Below, one piece after another: positions 1 to 7,781 of a DNA stretch of 53,233 nucleotides. The notes below the pieces were generated by a model. It worked only from the letters and a program-made list of their open reading frames with translations, made no database searches and was not told the DNA's origin. How positions within the stretch are numbered: position 1 is the first letter of the stretch; each line of letters begins with the position of its first letter. The stretch spans positions 1 to 53,233 of the forward strand of contig JAWXUP010000011.1 of assembly GCA_044426345.1 (NCBI GenBank). The letters run 5' to 3'. Made by a program: the position numbers and the translations under genes. This DNA comes from CAYJLC01 sp044426345. Its GTDB lineage: Bacteria > Bacillota > Clostridia > Oscillospirales > Butyricicoccaceae.

Positions 1-386
1 GGCCAACACCTCTAGTGCGAGGTTGTTGCTTGCTCACTAGCACTATAGACAACACTCACACCTATACCTACTAAATTTGCATTATTATCTTCAATATACT
101 CTTGGTACTCTTCAGCACTTAAATAGTATGACCATTTGTCACCCATACCCGCTACATAACCAGCCGCCGCACCATCTAAAGCTCCATCTAAATCGATTTC
201 GCCCACATAAAGTTCGTCTACTGTTTCCATAACTTCGTAGATTTTTGACAATTCATCACGCATTTGTTGGTAATCGCCTTGCTTTTGGTTCAACATATCG
301 TAGCTTATAATCAAAGTTACATTGACCGTCGTTGCTATTGCAAGCAAAATCAATGCAATAGTCGTCGAAAGTTTAACTTTTTTCAT
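1..386 (-). CDS. S41 family C-terminal processing peptidase, N-terminal part (runs off the window, apparent frameshift)
   Basis: This is the N-terminal 124 residues of a membrane-anchored serine protease of the CtpA/CtpB type, which degrades or processes extracytoplasmic proteins. A hydrophobic segment (about residues 7-29) is followed by the family's N-terminal helical region with DELYVGEIDLDGALDGAAAG and GDKWSYYLS, then NLVGIGVSV, which leads into the PDZ domain. The PDZ and catalytic Ser/Lys region lie outside the window. The frame stops at 12-14, but shifting by one base gives LEVLA, the sequence expected next in the PDZ strand, so a single-base indel near positions 15-25 is likely. Start ATG at 386 has AGGAG upstream. 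It lies 8 bp after the M23 gene, as last gene of the ftsEX operon. Family call is firm; whether the frameshift is real or a contig-end error is open. Confidence 0.82.
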
Positions 387-394
387 TGTCGCTC

Positions 395-1567
395 CTAACT
401 AAAATACGTCATAGGATCTATATGCTCGCCATCAACGATAATTTCAAAGTGTAGATGATTACCAGTTGACCAACCCGTAGAACCTACAAGTCCTATAGTT
501 TCACCTTTTCCGACAACATCTCCAACCGATACTAAACGTTTGCTCATATGTGCATAAAGTGTTACAATTCCACCACCGTGGTCTACCATAACGTAGTTAC
601 CATAAGCAGAGTGGTAATCTGACACGATAACAGTACCTGCGTTTGCAGATAAAATATCTGTACCACCAGACGCACCGATATCAACACCTGTATGTAATGA
701 GTACGAGCCTGTAATTGGGTGTGTTCTGTATCCGAAAGGTGAAGTAATTCTTGTAGAATTTGCAGATGGCCACATAAATTCACCGCCTACATAAACGCCT
801 TGGCTTGCAAGTTGTTTTGAAAGTTCTGCAACTTTATCTGCCATTTCTTCTTCTGCTGCAAGATTTGCTGCTTGAGCATCGATAGCTGCTTGTTCATCAG
901 CCATTAAAGCTTTCATTTTTTCTTCAACTAAAGCTGATTCTTTTTCCAAAGTTATCATTTGAGTATCAAGCGTCATTCTATATGATTCTTGTGATTCTTT
1001 ATCTTCTTCAAGCTTTATTTTTGCATCTTCAACAGCCTTTGCATTTGCAGTATACTCATCAAAAACAGATTGATTATGATTCATAATTTGTTGTGCAATT
1101 TCAAGTCTTGATAGCATATCAAAAAAGCTTTCTGAGGCAAGCAAAATGTCTAAATATGTAGTCTCACCAGACTCGTACATTATACGAATACTAGTTTTCA
1201 TAGATGCATATTGTTCATCCATTTTTTCAGTTGCTTCCATCAAACGTATTTCTTCGTTTGCAATATCATCTGATAGTGCATCGATTATTTCTTGAGTTGC
1301 ATCAATTTTAGCAGAAGTATTTTCAATCTGCTTATCTAATACTGCAATTTCTTCATAAGTCGCTTGTTGATTAGATTCGATTGCTGCAAGTTGTGCTATA
1401 ATTTCTTCTCTCTCACTTTCTAGAGCTTCGAGTTGTGCCTCTGCCGCTACAAGTTGATCTAGCGTATCATCTGCATAAGCAAGTGGTGCAATAAGTCCTA
1501 AAAGTACAGATACAATCATAAGTCCAGATATAATCATAGCGATTTTTTTCATTGTTTTTTGACTCAT
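395..1567 (-). CDS. M23 family murein hydrolase with N-terminal coiled coil (EnvC/PcsB-like, FtsEX partner)
   Basis: A secreted 390-residue peptidoglycan hydrolase or hydrolase activator. A signal peptide ends near ALAYA-DD (about residue 32). Residues about 35-255 are a long Glu/Gln/Ala-rich coiled coil, and residues about 270-388 form an M23/LytM domain. The expected zinc ligands are present: H292 and D296 in HTGVDIG and H373 in GNHLHFE, with H340 in LYAHMS as the catalytic His, so the domain looks active, unlike degenerate EnvC. The gene directly follows ftsX (9-bp gap). Proteins of this architecture are known to be gated by FtsEX during septal wall splitting, and that role is inferred here. 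Start ATG at 1567 is preferred over the internal ATG at 1552 because AGGAGG lies 5 bp upstream. Confidence 0.9.
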   Translation of the reverse strand: MSQKTMKKIAMIISGLMIVSVLLGLIAPLAYADDTLDQLVAAEAQLEALESEREEIIAQLAAIESNQQATYEEIAVLDKQIENTSAKIDATQEIIDALSDDIANEEIRLMEATEKMDEQYASMKTSIRIMYESGETTYLDILLASESFFDMLSRLEIAQQIMNHNQSVFDEYTANAKAVEDAKIKLEEDKESQESYRMTLDTQMITLEKESALVEEKMKALMADEQAAIDAQAANLAAEEEMADKVAELSKQLASQGVYVGGEFMWPSANSTRITSPFGYRTHPITGSYSLHTGVDIGASGGTDILSANAGTVIVSDYHSAYGNYVMVDHGGGIVTLYAHMSKRLVSVGDVVGKGETIGLVGSTGWSTGNHLHFEIIVDGEHIDPMTYFS

Positions 1568-1576
1568 TTAATCCTC

Positions 1577-2689
1577 CTATACATTTAAAAATTTCCTTAT
1601 AGTAAATAAACTGCCAAAGATACCTATTACCGAGCCTACGCCTAGATATGAATAAAGCACATATTCTAAAATAAGCTCAAATTGAACGATATCTACAAAA
1701 CCTATAAAGTCGCTGGCAAATTCAATAGTTTCAATATAAAGTAGCCAAGTTATACCGAAAGCAGCTCCTGCCGCTACAAGTCCTAAAACCAGACCTTCTA
1801 TGATAAATGGCCATTTGATAAACGCATCTTTCGCGCCTATCATTTTCATAATAGAAATTTCTTCGCGTCGTGCAAACATTGCAAGTTTTACAGTGTTTGA
1901 TATTATAAATATAGATATACAGCCAAATGCAGCTAAAGATACCGCAGCCACTACATTAAAACCTTTTTCTATATTAAAAAGTGCTTGATAAGTTTCATTT
2001 CTTGACGAAACATACGAAATACCTTCTATTTCATTTAAAGCATCAGTTACATCATCAACAAATGCAATAGAACCTAAATGTACAGTATATCCGTCACGAA
2101 GTGGGTTGTCATCTTCAAAACCTTCAAGAATAAAACCTTCTTCGCCTAATGTTTCTTTATAATTTGCAAGTGCCTCTTCTTTTGAAACAAAAGTAACATC
2201 AGAAACATCAGATATTTTCAAGATTTGCAATTCTATATCAATATAATCTTCTGAAGATTTTTCAGAATTTAAGAAAGAATTTACAAATGCAATTTGCTCA
2301 CTATTCATTGATTCTGCAATCTCTACGTCTTCTTGAGTAGCAGACTCTAAGCTATCAGTTTCTTCGGCATCTTCGCTTTCTTCATCTTCAACGGTACCTA
2401 AAACTTCAACATAGTCTAGAATTGTATACATTAAATATTCTTCTTCTATAAATATTTGAACTTCGCTTTTTTCAACTTCTTTTTGGATTTGAATTTTTGC
2501 GTTATACGCCGTAAGTGTAAAACAACCGACAACTAACAAGCATATAGTTATGATACTAACCGCCGCAAAGCTCATAAATCCATTTAGAAATATGTTTTTA
2601 ATTCCCTCTTTAAGGAAATATATCGGGCCTCCGCCCATTTTTGCTCTACGTCTTCTCTTCATATTCATACCCGCCAGTCTTATCGCCAA
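1577..2689 (-). CDS. ftsX: Cell division protein FtsX
   Basis: Permease-like half of the FtsEX complex, which transmits ATP hydrolysis in the cytoplasm to a wall hydrolase outside. One N-terminal membrane helix (about residues 33-60) precedes an extracytoplasmic domain, then three C-terminal helices (about 248-270, 292-318, 338-362). Family features include VSKEEALANYKE and the ARREEISIMKMIGA loop. At 370 residues it is longer than usual (about 300). The extra length is an acidic stretch around residues 85-150 rich in Glu, Asp and Ser. It overlaps the 3' end of ftsE, as is typical. The start is uncertain: TTG at 2689 has GAAGGAAG upstream, while ATG at 2668 or 2662 would remove 7 or 9 residues with a poorer binding site. 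Confidence 0.93.
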   Translation of the reverse strand: MAIRLAGMNMKRRRRAKMGGGPIYFLKEGIKNIFLNGFMSFAAVSIITICLLVVGCFTLTAYNAKIQIQKEVEKSEVQIFIEEEYLMYTILDYVEVLGTVEDEESEDAEETDSLESATQEDVEIAESMNSEQIAFVNSFLNSEKSSEDYIDIELQILKISDVSDVTFVSKEEALANYKETLGEEGFILEGFEDDNPLRDGYTVHLGSIAFVDDVTDALNEIEGISYVSSRNETYQALFNIEKGFNVVAAVSLAAFGCISIFIISNTVKLAMFARREEISIMKMIGAKDAFIKWPFIIEGLVLGLVAAGAAFGITWLLYIETIEFASDFIGFVDIVQFELILEYVLYSYLGVGSVIGIFGSLFTIRKFLNV

Positions 2690-3335
2690 TTATTCTTCCT
2701 TCTTCTAGATAAATTACCCTTTTTGAAAATTGGTCTACAAGCTCTTTTTCGTGTGTGATTATTACAACCGTTGTCCCAAGTTCGTTGATTTTTTCGAGTA
2801 AAGTCATAATTTCAAGCGACCTTGCAGGGTCTAAATTACCTGTAGGTTCGTCTGCAATTATGGTTGCAGGGTTATTTACAAGTGCGCGTGCTATCGCTAC
2901 CCTCTGTTTTTCACCACCAGAAATCTGGTCGGGTTTTTGGTTCATTTTTTCGCTTAAACCAACTAGCTCTAACACATATTTTACGCGCTTACTAATATAT
3001 TTTTCTGGAGCACCAACAACACGCATTGCAAACGCAACGTTATCATAGATACTTTTTTTATCGATAAGTCTAAAATCTTGAAAAACCACTCCTAAAGAAC
3101 GCCTTAAAAGTGGTATTTCTCTACGTTTGATACTTGCTATGCTAAAATTATTAACAACAGCTCGTCCATCCGTTTGTTTTAGTTCTCCGGTTAAAATTTT
3201 CGATAATGTTGATTTTCCAGATCCTGATTCTCCAACTATAAATACGAATTCACCCGACAAAACAGAGAAATTCACATCTCGTAAAGCCTGTGTTCCATTA
3301 GGATAAGTCATACTTACATCGATCATTCTTATCAT
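2646..3335 (-). CDS. ftsE: Cell division ATP-binding protein FtsE
   Basis: ABC ATPase (229 residues) that powers FtsX and links to the FtsZ ring. Walker A is GESGSGKST, the signature is SGGEKQR, Walker B is ATIIADEPTGNLD, and the switch His sits in VIITHEKE. The DPARSLEIMTLLEKINELG region is typical of FtsE/LolD-type ATPases, and coupling to the overlapping ftsX settles the identity. ATG at 3335 is supported by AGGTGA 7 bp upstream. A later ATG at 3326 is possible. It lies 20 bp downstream of a CdaR-type regulator on the same strand, so the two may share a transcript. Confidence 0.95.
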   Translation of the reverse strand: MIRMIDVSMTYPNGTQALRDVNFSVLSGEFVFIVGESGSGKSTLSKILTGELKQTDGRAVVNNFSIASIKRREIPLLRRSLGVVFQDFRLIDKKSIYDNVAFAMRVVGAPEKYISKRVKYVLELVGLSEKMNQKPDQISGGEKQRVAIARALVNNPATIIADEPTGNLDPARSLEIMTLLEKINELGTTVVIITHEKELVDQFSKRVIYLEEGRIIGDKTGGYEYEEKT

Positions 3336-3355
3336 CTATTGTTCACCTATAAATT

Positions 3356-4447
3356 TTAAAATAAAATCTTTTCACTATCGCGTGCTTCTAAATATTTTCT
3401 AACCATAAGGGCAACTTTAAATACGATTGCATGGTCAAATTCACGAAGGTCTAGCCCTGTGATTTTCCTGATTTTTTCAAGTCTGTATACAAGAGTATTT
3501 CTATGTACAAACAATTTTCTTGAAGTTTCAGAAACGTTTAAATTATTTTCGAAGAACGCTTTTATTGTTGATAAAGTTTCTTCATCTAAAGAATCAATTG
3601 AGCCTTTTTTGAAAACTTCGCCTAAAAACATACGGCAAAGAGTTGTTGGAAGTTGATAAATCAAACGACCTACACCTAAGTTTTCAAAGCCGATAATTGT
3701 TTTTTCAGAGTCGAAAACTTCGCCTACTTCTAAAGCAATTTGTGCTTCTTTGAAAGATTTGCTTATATCTTCAAGAGAATTATAAACAGATCCATGTCCT
3801 ATTGTTATTCTTGTTGAAACTACTTTTGCTAAAGCAGTTTGCATTGCTTGTGCAACTTTGTACACTTCATTTTCGTTTGCATTTTTTTCGATATCATAAA
3901 CGATAGCAAGATCACGTTCGTTTATATGGATAACAAAATGTTTGTCTGAATTATTTAAAAATTCTGACAAAGTATCAGTTACTTTTGCATCGATAGATTC
4001 GGTTTGACGCAACAAGTAAACTACTTTTGAATTAACTTGAGTAAAGTTTAGTTCATTTGATTTGATATAAATATCTCCAGGTAAAACATTATCTAGAAGG
4101 ATATTTTTAACAAAAGTAGCTTTGTCATATTTATTGTCATAAAGCGAGTTTATGCTCGTAACAGACGCCGACATAAGAGCAGCCATTTCACGAGCTTTAT
4201 CATCATTGCCAGACACGAAAATAACATTTTTTAAATTGCCATACTCATCTTTTACTTTGTAGTAAGAATTTTCATAATGACTAGAATTTGGTGAACTTAA
4301 ATATTCCACTCCTTGATAGTCAATATTACCAATTTTTCTTAAATCAGATGATGCAATAACAACGCAGTTTGCATCTAAAATACCGATATCCCTTGTGAGA
4401 TCGCTCTTAACTTGTAAGATTATTGATTGAAACAGTTTAGCCGACAT
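3356..4447 (-). CDS. CdaR/PucR family transcriptional regulator
   Basis: A 363-residue predicted DNA-binding regulator. The N-terminal part starts SAKLFQSIILQVKSDL and includes GILDANCVVIASSD, as in the putative sugar-diacid recognition domain of CdaR. A central GGDEF-like CdaR region follows. The C-terminal PucR-type helix-turn-helix contains NVSETSRKLFVHRNTLVYRL, where NT-RL is the family hallmark. ATG at 4447 is chosen over an upstream ATG at 4528 because AAGGAAG lies 9 bp before it and homology begins there. A TATAAT box with extended TG lies upstream (4515-4523, minus). It is placed between ftsE and a divergent alcohol dehydrogenase. Its target and ligand are unknown. Confidence 0.85.
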   Translation of the reverse strand: MSAKLFQSIILQVKSDLTRDIGILDANCVVIASSDLRKIGNIDYQGVEYLSSPNSSHYENSYYKVKDEYGNLKNVIFVSGNDDKAREMAALMSASVTSINSLYDNKYDKATFVKNILLDNVLPGDIYIKSNELNFTQVNSKVVYLLRQTESIDAKVTDTLSEFLNNSDKHFVIHINERDLAIVYDIEKNANENEVYKVAQAMQTALAKVVSTRITIGHGSVYNSLEDISKSFKEAQIALEVGEVFDSEKTIIGFENLGVGRLIYQLPTTLCRMFLGEVFKKGSIDSLDEETLSTIKAFFENNLNVSETSRKLFVHRNTLVYRLEKIRKITGLDLREFDHAIVFKVALMVRKYLEARDSEKILF

Positions 4448-4514
4448 TACTTCACACTTCCTTTTTTGTGTATTTTTTAGGTAGTTTTCATAAAATACAT
4501 AATTATCTTTGTAC

Positions 4515-4523
4515 ATTATAACA
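4515..4523 (-). promoter_or_regulatory. Extended -10 promoter for the CdaR-type regulator
   Basis: On the minus strand TGTTATAAT gives a perfect -10 with a TG extension. The -35 region (TAGAAA) is poor. The regulator start is about 68 bp downstream. Confidence 0.45.
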
Positions 4524-4758
4524 TACATTTCCCGACATTTCTAGTCTTTTATTAAAATTTAATAAAAAAAGTATTTCCAAATTTTGATAAACACTGTTTT
4601 TTTCTTATTTACAAAAAGTTTTTTAAATTTCGTCATTTTGTCTAAAAGATAAAAAAAATCATTTTATCGATTAAAATATAGTATTTTTCATCAATTTTAT
4701 GATATTTTCAAAACTATACACTGGTAAAAAGTGCTGAAAATTAAATATAAAATTTTAC

Positions 4759-4787
4759 TTGCATTTTAAAACTTAAAGGTATATAAT
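4759..4787 (+). promoter_or_regulatory. SigA-type promoter of the iron alcohol dehydrogenase
   Basis: TTGCAT at 4759-4764 and a perfect TATAAT at 4782-4787 are 17 bp apart. The translation start is 65 bp further on. The rest of the 4530-4850 gap is very A+T rich with no other recognisable feature. Confidence 0.6.
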
Positions 4788-4852
4788 AATATATGAAATA
4801 CATTGATAAAAAAATATCAATCAATCACTTAATGATTTAGGAGGAATTGACA

Positions 4853-6043
4853 ATGGCAAGATTCACTTTACCAAGAGACATTTACTTTGGCGCAGGCTGT
4901 TTAGAACAATTAAAATCACTTACAGGTAAAAAAGCAATTTTAGTAGTAGGTGGTGGTTCTATGAAACGTTTTGGTTTCTTAGATAGAGCTGTTGCTTATT
5001 TAGAAGAAGCAGGCATGGAAGTTAAATTATTTGAAAATGTAGAACCTGACCCATCTGTTGAAACAGTTATGGCTGGTGCTGCTATGATGCGCGAATTTGA
5101 ACCAGATGTTATCGTTTCTATGGGCGGTGGCTCACCTATCGATGCTGCAAAAGCTATGTGGGTTTTCTATGAATATCCAGAAACTAAATTTGATGATATA
5201 AAAGACCCATTCACATTACCTACTTTACGCCAAAAAGCTACTTTCGTTGCTATCCCATCAACTTCAGGTACTGCTACAGAAGTTACAGCTTTCTCAGTTA
5301 TCACTGACTACTCTAAAGGTATAAAATATCCTCTAGCTGACTATAATATCACTCCAGACGTTGCTATCGTTGACCCTGAAATTGCTGAAACAATGCCAAA
5401 AACTCTAACAGCTCACACTGGTATGGACGCATTAACTCACGCAATCGAAGCTTACGTTTCAACTTGCAACAATGATTTCACTGACCCTCTTGCTCTTAAA
5501 GCAATCAAAATGGTTTATGAAAATCTTTATGATTCATATGAAGGTTCTAAACTTGGCCGTGAAAAAATGCACTACGCTCAATGTTTAGCTGGTATGGCTT
5601 TCTCAAATGCTTTACTAGGTATCGTTCACTCAATGGCTCACAAAACTGGTGCTGCTTTTGAAAAAGGACATATTCCTCACGGTTGTGCAAATGCGATGTA
5701 TCTTCCTCAAGTTATTCTTTTCAACGCAAAAGATGCAACTGCTGCTGAAAGATACGCTGATATAGCTAAATTTGTTGGTTTAGAAGGCAAAACTACAGAT
5801 GAATTAGTAGCAGCTTTAGTTAAATCAATCAAAGATTGTAACATTCAATTAAGCATTCCTTCTTGCATTAAAGACTTTGAAGATGGTATGATTCCTGCCG
5901 AAGAATTCGAAGCAAAAGTAGAAAATATTGCCGCTCTAGCTATCGGCGATGCTTGTACTGGTTCAAATCCTCGTCAACCTTCTCAAGAAGAAATGGTAGC
6001 ATTATTAAAATGTTGTTACTACGGCAACGATTGTGAATTTTAA
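4853..6043 (+). CDS. Iron-containing alcohol dehydrogenase
   Basis: A 396-residue group III (Fe-ADH) oxidoreductase that interconverts an alcohol and an aldehyde with NAD(P)H. The nucleotide-binding motif is GGGSPIDAAKAMW (about residues 91-103). The family metal ligands are D192 and H196 in HTGMDALTHAIEAY, with H259 and H273 in the GIVHSMAHK and KGHIPHGCANA motifs. It resembles the C-terminal domain of AdhE and butanol-type dehydrogenases, so a fermentative ethanol or butanol role is plausible. The exact substrate cannot be read from sequence. ATG at 4853 has AGGAGG 8 bp upstream, better than the TTG at 4847. Codon use is strongly A/T-biased and even, suggesting high expression. Confidence 0.92.
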   Translation: MARFTLPRDIYFGAGCLEQLKSLTGKKAILVVGGGSMKRFGFLDRAVAYLEEAGMEVKLFENVEPDPSVETVMAGAAMMREFEPDVIVSMGGGSPIDAAKAMWVFYEYPETKFDDIKDPFTLPTLRQKATFVAIPSTSGTATEVTAFSVITDYSKGIKYPLADYNITPDVAIVDPEIAETMPKTLTAHTGMDALTHAIEAYVSTCNNDFTDPLALKAIKMVYENLYDSYEGSKLGREKMHYAQCLAGMAFSNALLGIVHSMAHKTGAAFEKGHIPHGCANAMYLPQVILFNAKDATAAERYADIAKFVGLEGKTTDELVAALVKSIKDCNIQLSIPSCIKDFEDGMIPAEEFEAKVENIAALAIGDACTGSNPRQPSQEEMVALLKCCYYGNDCEF

Positions 6044-6065
6044 TAGCTAATTTATAAGAATATTT

Positions 6066-6098
6066 AAAGCCTTGTCGTTTTTTGACAAGGCTTTTTTT
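6066..6098 (+). terminator. Rho-independent terminator after the alcohol dehydrogenase
   Basis: An 11-bp stem AAAGCCTTGTC / GACAAGGCTTT with a 7-nt loop, followed by a T run. Confidence 0.9.
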
Positions 6099-6111
6099 AA
6101 CACTTTTTTGT

Positions 6112-6245
6112 ACAGCGATTTTTTATCTCACCACTTGTGCTATCTTTTCTCTCGGAAGTCGCTCACCACGTGGCTGATACTTTGTCAAAGTATCCAAAGG
6201 ACGAATTTTTTTGCGAAAAGATTTATCAAAATTTGGGGCGTGATG
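6112..6245 (+). repeat. R3 (MITE-like) element, partial copy
   Basis: This stretch shares CGTGGCTGATACTTTG and AAGTATCCAAA plus flanking sequence with the copies at 38027-38356 and 19692-20081 (opposite strand). No clear terminal inverted repeats remain. The open frames here are short and unlike any protein family. Confidence 0.6.
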
Positions 6246-6277
6246 TTTTTATTGTGTGTTATAAATAATGCGTAGTA

Positions 6278-6382
6278 AGCTCCCTCAGTCACTTCGGTGA
6301 CAGCTCCCTCAAAGAAGGAGCCAAGAAAAAGCCTCCCTCTCCGAGGGAGGTGGCAAAATCTTTGATTTTGACGGAGGGAGCT
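6278..6382 (+). repeat. R2 palindromic repeat (AGCTCCCTC hairpin)
   Basis: A roughly 105-bp unit that starts AGCTCCCTCAGT and ends with the reverse complement of AGCTCCCTCCGT. It contains nested inverted repeats (GTCAC-TTCG-GTGAC, CTCCCTC-GAGGGAG, AAAATC-GATTTT). Other copies are at 9867-9971, 12074-12180 (tandem fragment) and 53174 to the window end. Confidence 0.75.
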
Positions 6383-6399
6383 AGCACGATTTCAAAAAC

Positions 6400-6584
6400 A
6401 ACGCACCCTGTAGGGGCGAACTGCGTTCGCCCGTGACCACGCTATAAAATATCGCCATTTCAAAATCAACGCACCCCGTAGGGGACGACGTCCTCGACGT
6501 CCCGTTAATAAAATCTGCACCGATTATATTCAAAACGGACGCATCGGTATGACAGGCGACCAATGATCGCCCCTACAACGGAAA
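6400..6584 (+). repeat. R1 palindromic repeats, three adjacent units
   Basis: Three hairpin units share a GTAGGG/CCCTAC edge but differ in core: TAGGGGCGAACTGCGTTCGC (6411-6430), GGGACGACGTCCTCGACGTC (about 6481-6500) and GGCGACCAATGATCGCC (about 6553-6569). Linkers of related sequence (ACGCACCC, ATATTCAAAA) join them. Confidence 0.75.
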
Positions 6585-6617
6585 TATTTTGGTGGAAAAT
6601 CTGCACCTAATAAACAT

Positions 6618-6647
6618 GAAAAAATCTCGCCGTTACCGACGAGATTT
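6618..6647 (-). terminator. Terminator of the dnaG-rpoD transcript
   Basis: Minus-strand stem AAATCTCGTCG / CGGCGAGATTT with a GTAA loop and one G-U pair, then a T run, just past the rpoD stop. Confidence 0.85.
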
Positions 6648-6653
6648 CGTTTT

Positions 6654-7781
6654 TTATAAATAATCTTTAACTTTTTTAGCTCTACTTGGATGACGTAATT
6701 TTCTCAATGCTTTCGCCTCGATTTGACGAATACGTTCACGAGTTACCTTAAATTCTTTACCTACTTCTTCAAGCGTTCTAGAGCGTCCATCTTCAAGACC
6801 AAAACGTAGTTTTAATACTTTTTCTTCTCTTGGTGTAAGCGTTGCAAGCACTTCTACAAGTTGTTCACGAAGTAACATATAAGATGCAGCCTCTGCTGGC
6901 TCTAATGCATCATCATCTGGTATAAAATCGCCTAAATGACTATCTTCTTCTTCACCGATTGGTGTTTCTAAAGATACTGGCTCTTGAGCAATTTTTAAGA
7001 TATCACGTACTTTTTCAACTGGCATTCCCATTTCTTCTGCTATTTCTTCAGGTTGTGGATCGTGTCCTAAATCTTGAAGTAATTGACGAGAAACACGGAT
7101 AACTTTATTAATTGTTTCAACCATATGAACTGGTATACGAATTGTACGAGCTTGGTCGGCGATTGCACGAGTTATTGCTTGTCTTATCCACCAAGTAGCA
7201 TAAGTTGAGAATTTATATCCTTTTGTATGGTCAAATTTTTCAACAGCTTTGATAAGCCCTAAGTTACCTTCTTGAATTAAGTCAAGGAATAACATTCCAC
7301 GTCCAACATAACGTTTTGCAATACTTACAACAAGACGTAAGTTAGCCTCTGCAAGACGTTTTTTCGCACGTTCAGAACCTTTTCCCATTTCTTCTGCAAG
7401 ATATGATTCCTCTTCTGGAGATAGAAGGGGTACTTTACCAATTTCTTTTAGGTACATACGAACTGGATCATCGATGTTGTATGTATCAGATACTTCAGTA
7501 GCATTTTCAATTTCTTCCATCGAGATTTCTTCGATTTTCTCTTTCGCCTTATCGTCAAACATGAAATTTTCTTCTGCTTCTACGATATATTCAGCGCCTT
7601 CAATCTCGATACCAAGGTTTTCAAGTTGATCATATAATTTGTCTAGCTCATCTGATTCAAGATGAATATCACCCAGTGCTTTTGCAAATTCTACGCAAGT
7701 AATTTTACCCTTTTTCTTGCCAAGTTCAACAATAGTAAGTATCGCTTTTTGCTTGTCCTCTAAATTTTCAATGATTGACAT
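6654..7781 (-). CDS. rpoD: RNA polymerase primary sigma factor (SigA/RpoD)
   Basis: Housekeeping sigma factor of 375 residues. A short N-terminal region 1.1 is followed by region 1.2 (DDPVRMYLKEIGKVPLL), region 2 with the -10-reading and melting helix (NLRLVVSIAKRYVGRGM, FSTYATWWIRQAITRAI), region 3, and region 4 with the -35-reading helix (TLEEVGKEFKVTRERIRQIE). All signature segments are intact. The start codon follows the dnaG stop directly, and its ribosome site AAGGAG lies inside the dnaG 3' end, so the two are translationally coupled in the classic macromolecular synthesis operon. Confidence 0.98.
   Translation of the reverse strand: MSIIENLEDKQKAILTIVELGKKKGKITCVEFAKALGDIHLESDELDKLYDQLENLGIEIEGAEYIVEAEENFMFDDKAKEKIEEISMEEIENATEVSDTYNIDDPVRMYLKEIGKVPLLSPEEESYLAEEMGKGSERAKKRLAEANLRLVVSIAKRYVGRGMLFLDLIQEGNLGLIKAVEKFDHTKGYKFSTYATWWIRQAITRAIADQARTIRIPVHMVETINKVIRVSRQLLQDLGHDPQPEEIAEEMGMPVEKVRDILKIAQEPVSLETPIGEEEDSHLGDFIPDDDALEPAEAASYMLLREQLVEVLATLTPREEKVLKLRFGLEDGRSRTLEEVGKEFKVTRERIRQIEAKALRKLRHPSRAKKVKDYL

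Noticed and set aside
6381..6563. 60-residue open frame on the minus strand
   Set aside because: It is formed by R1/R2 palindromes and lacks a start context.
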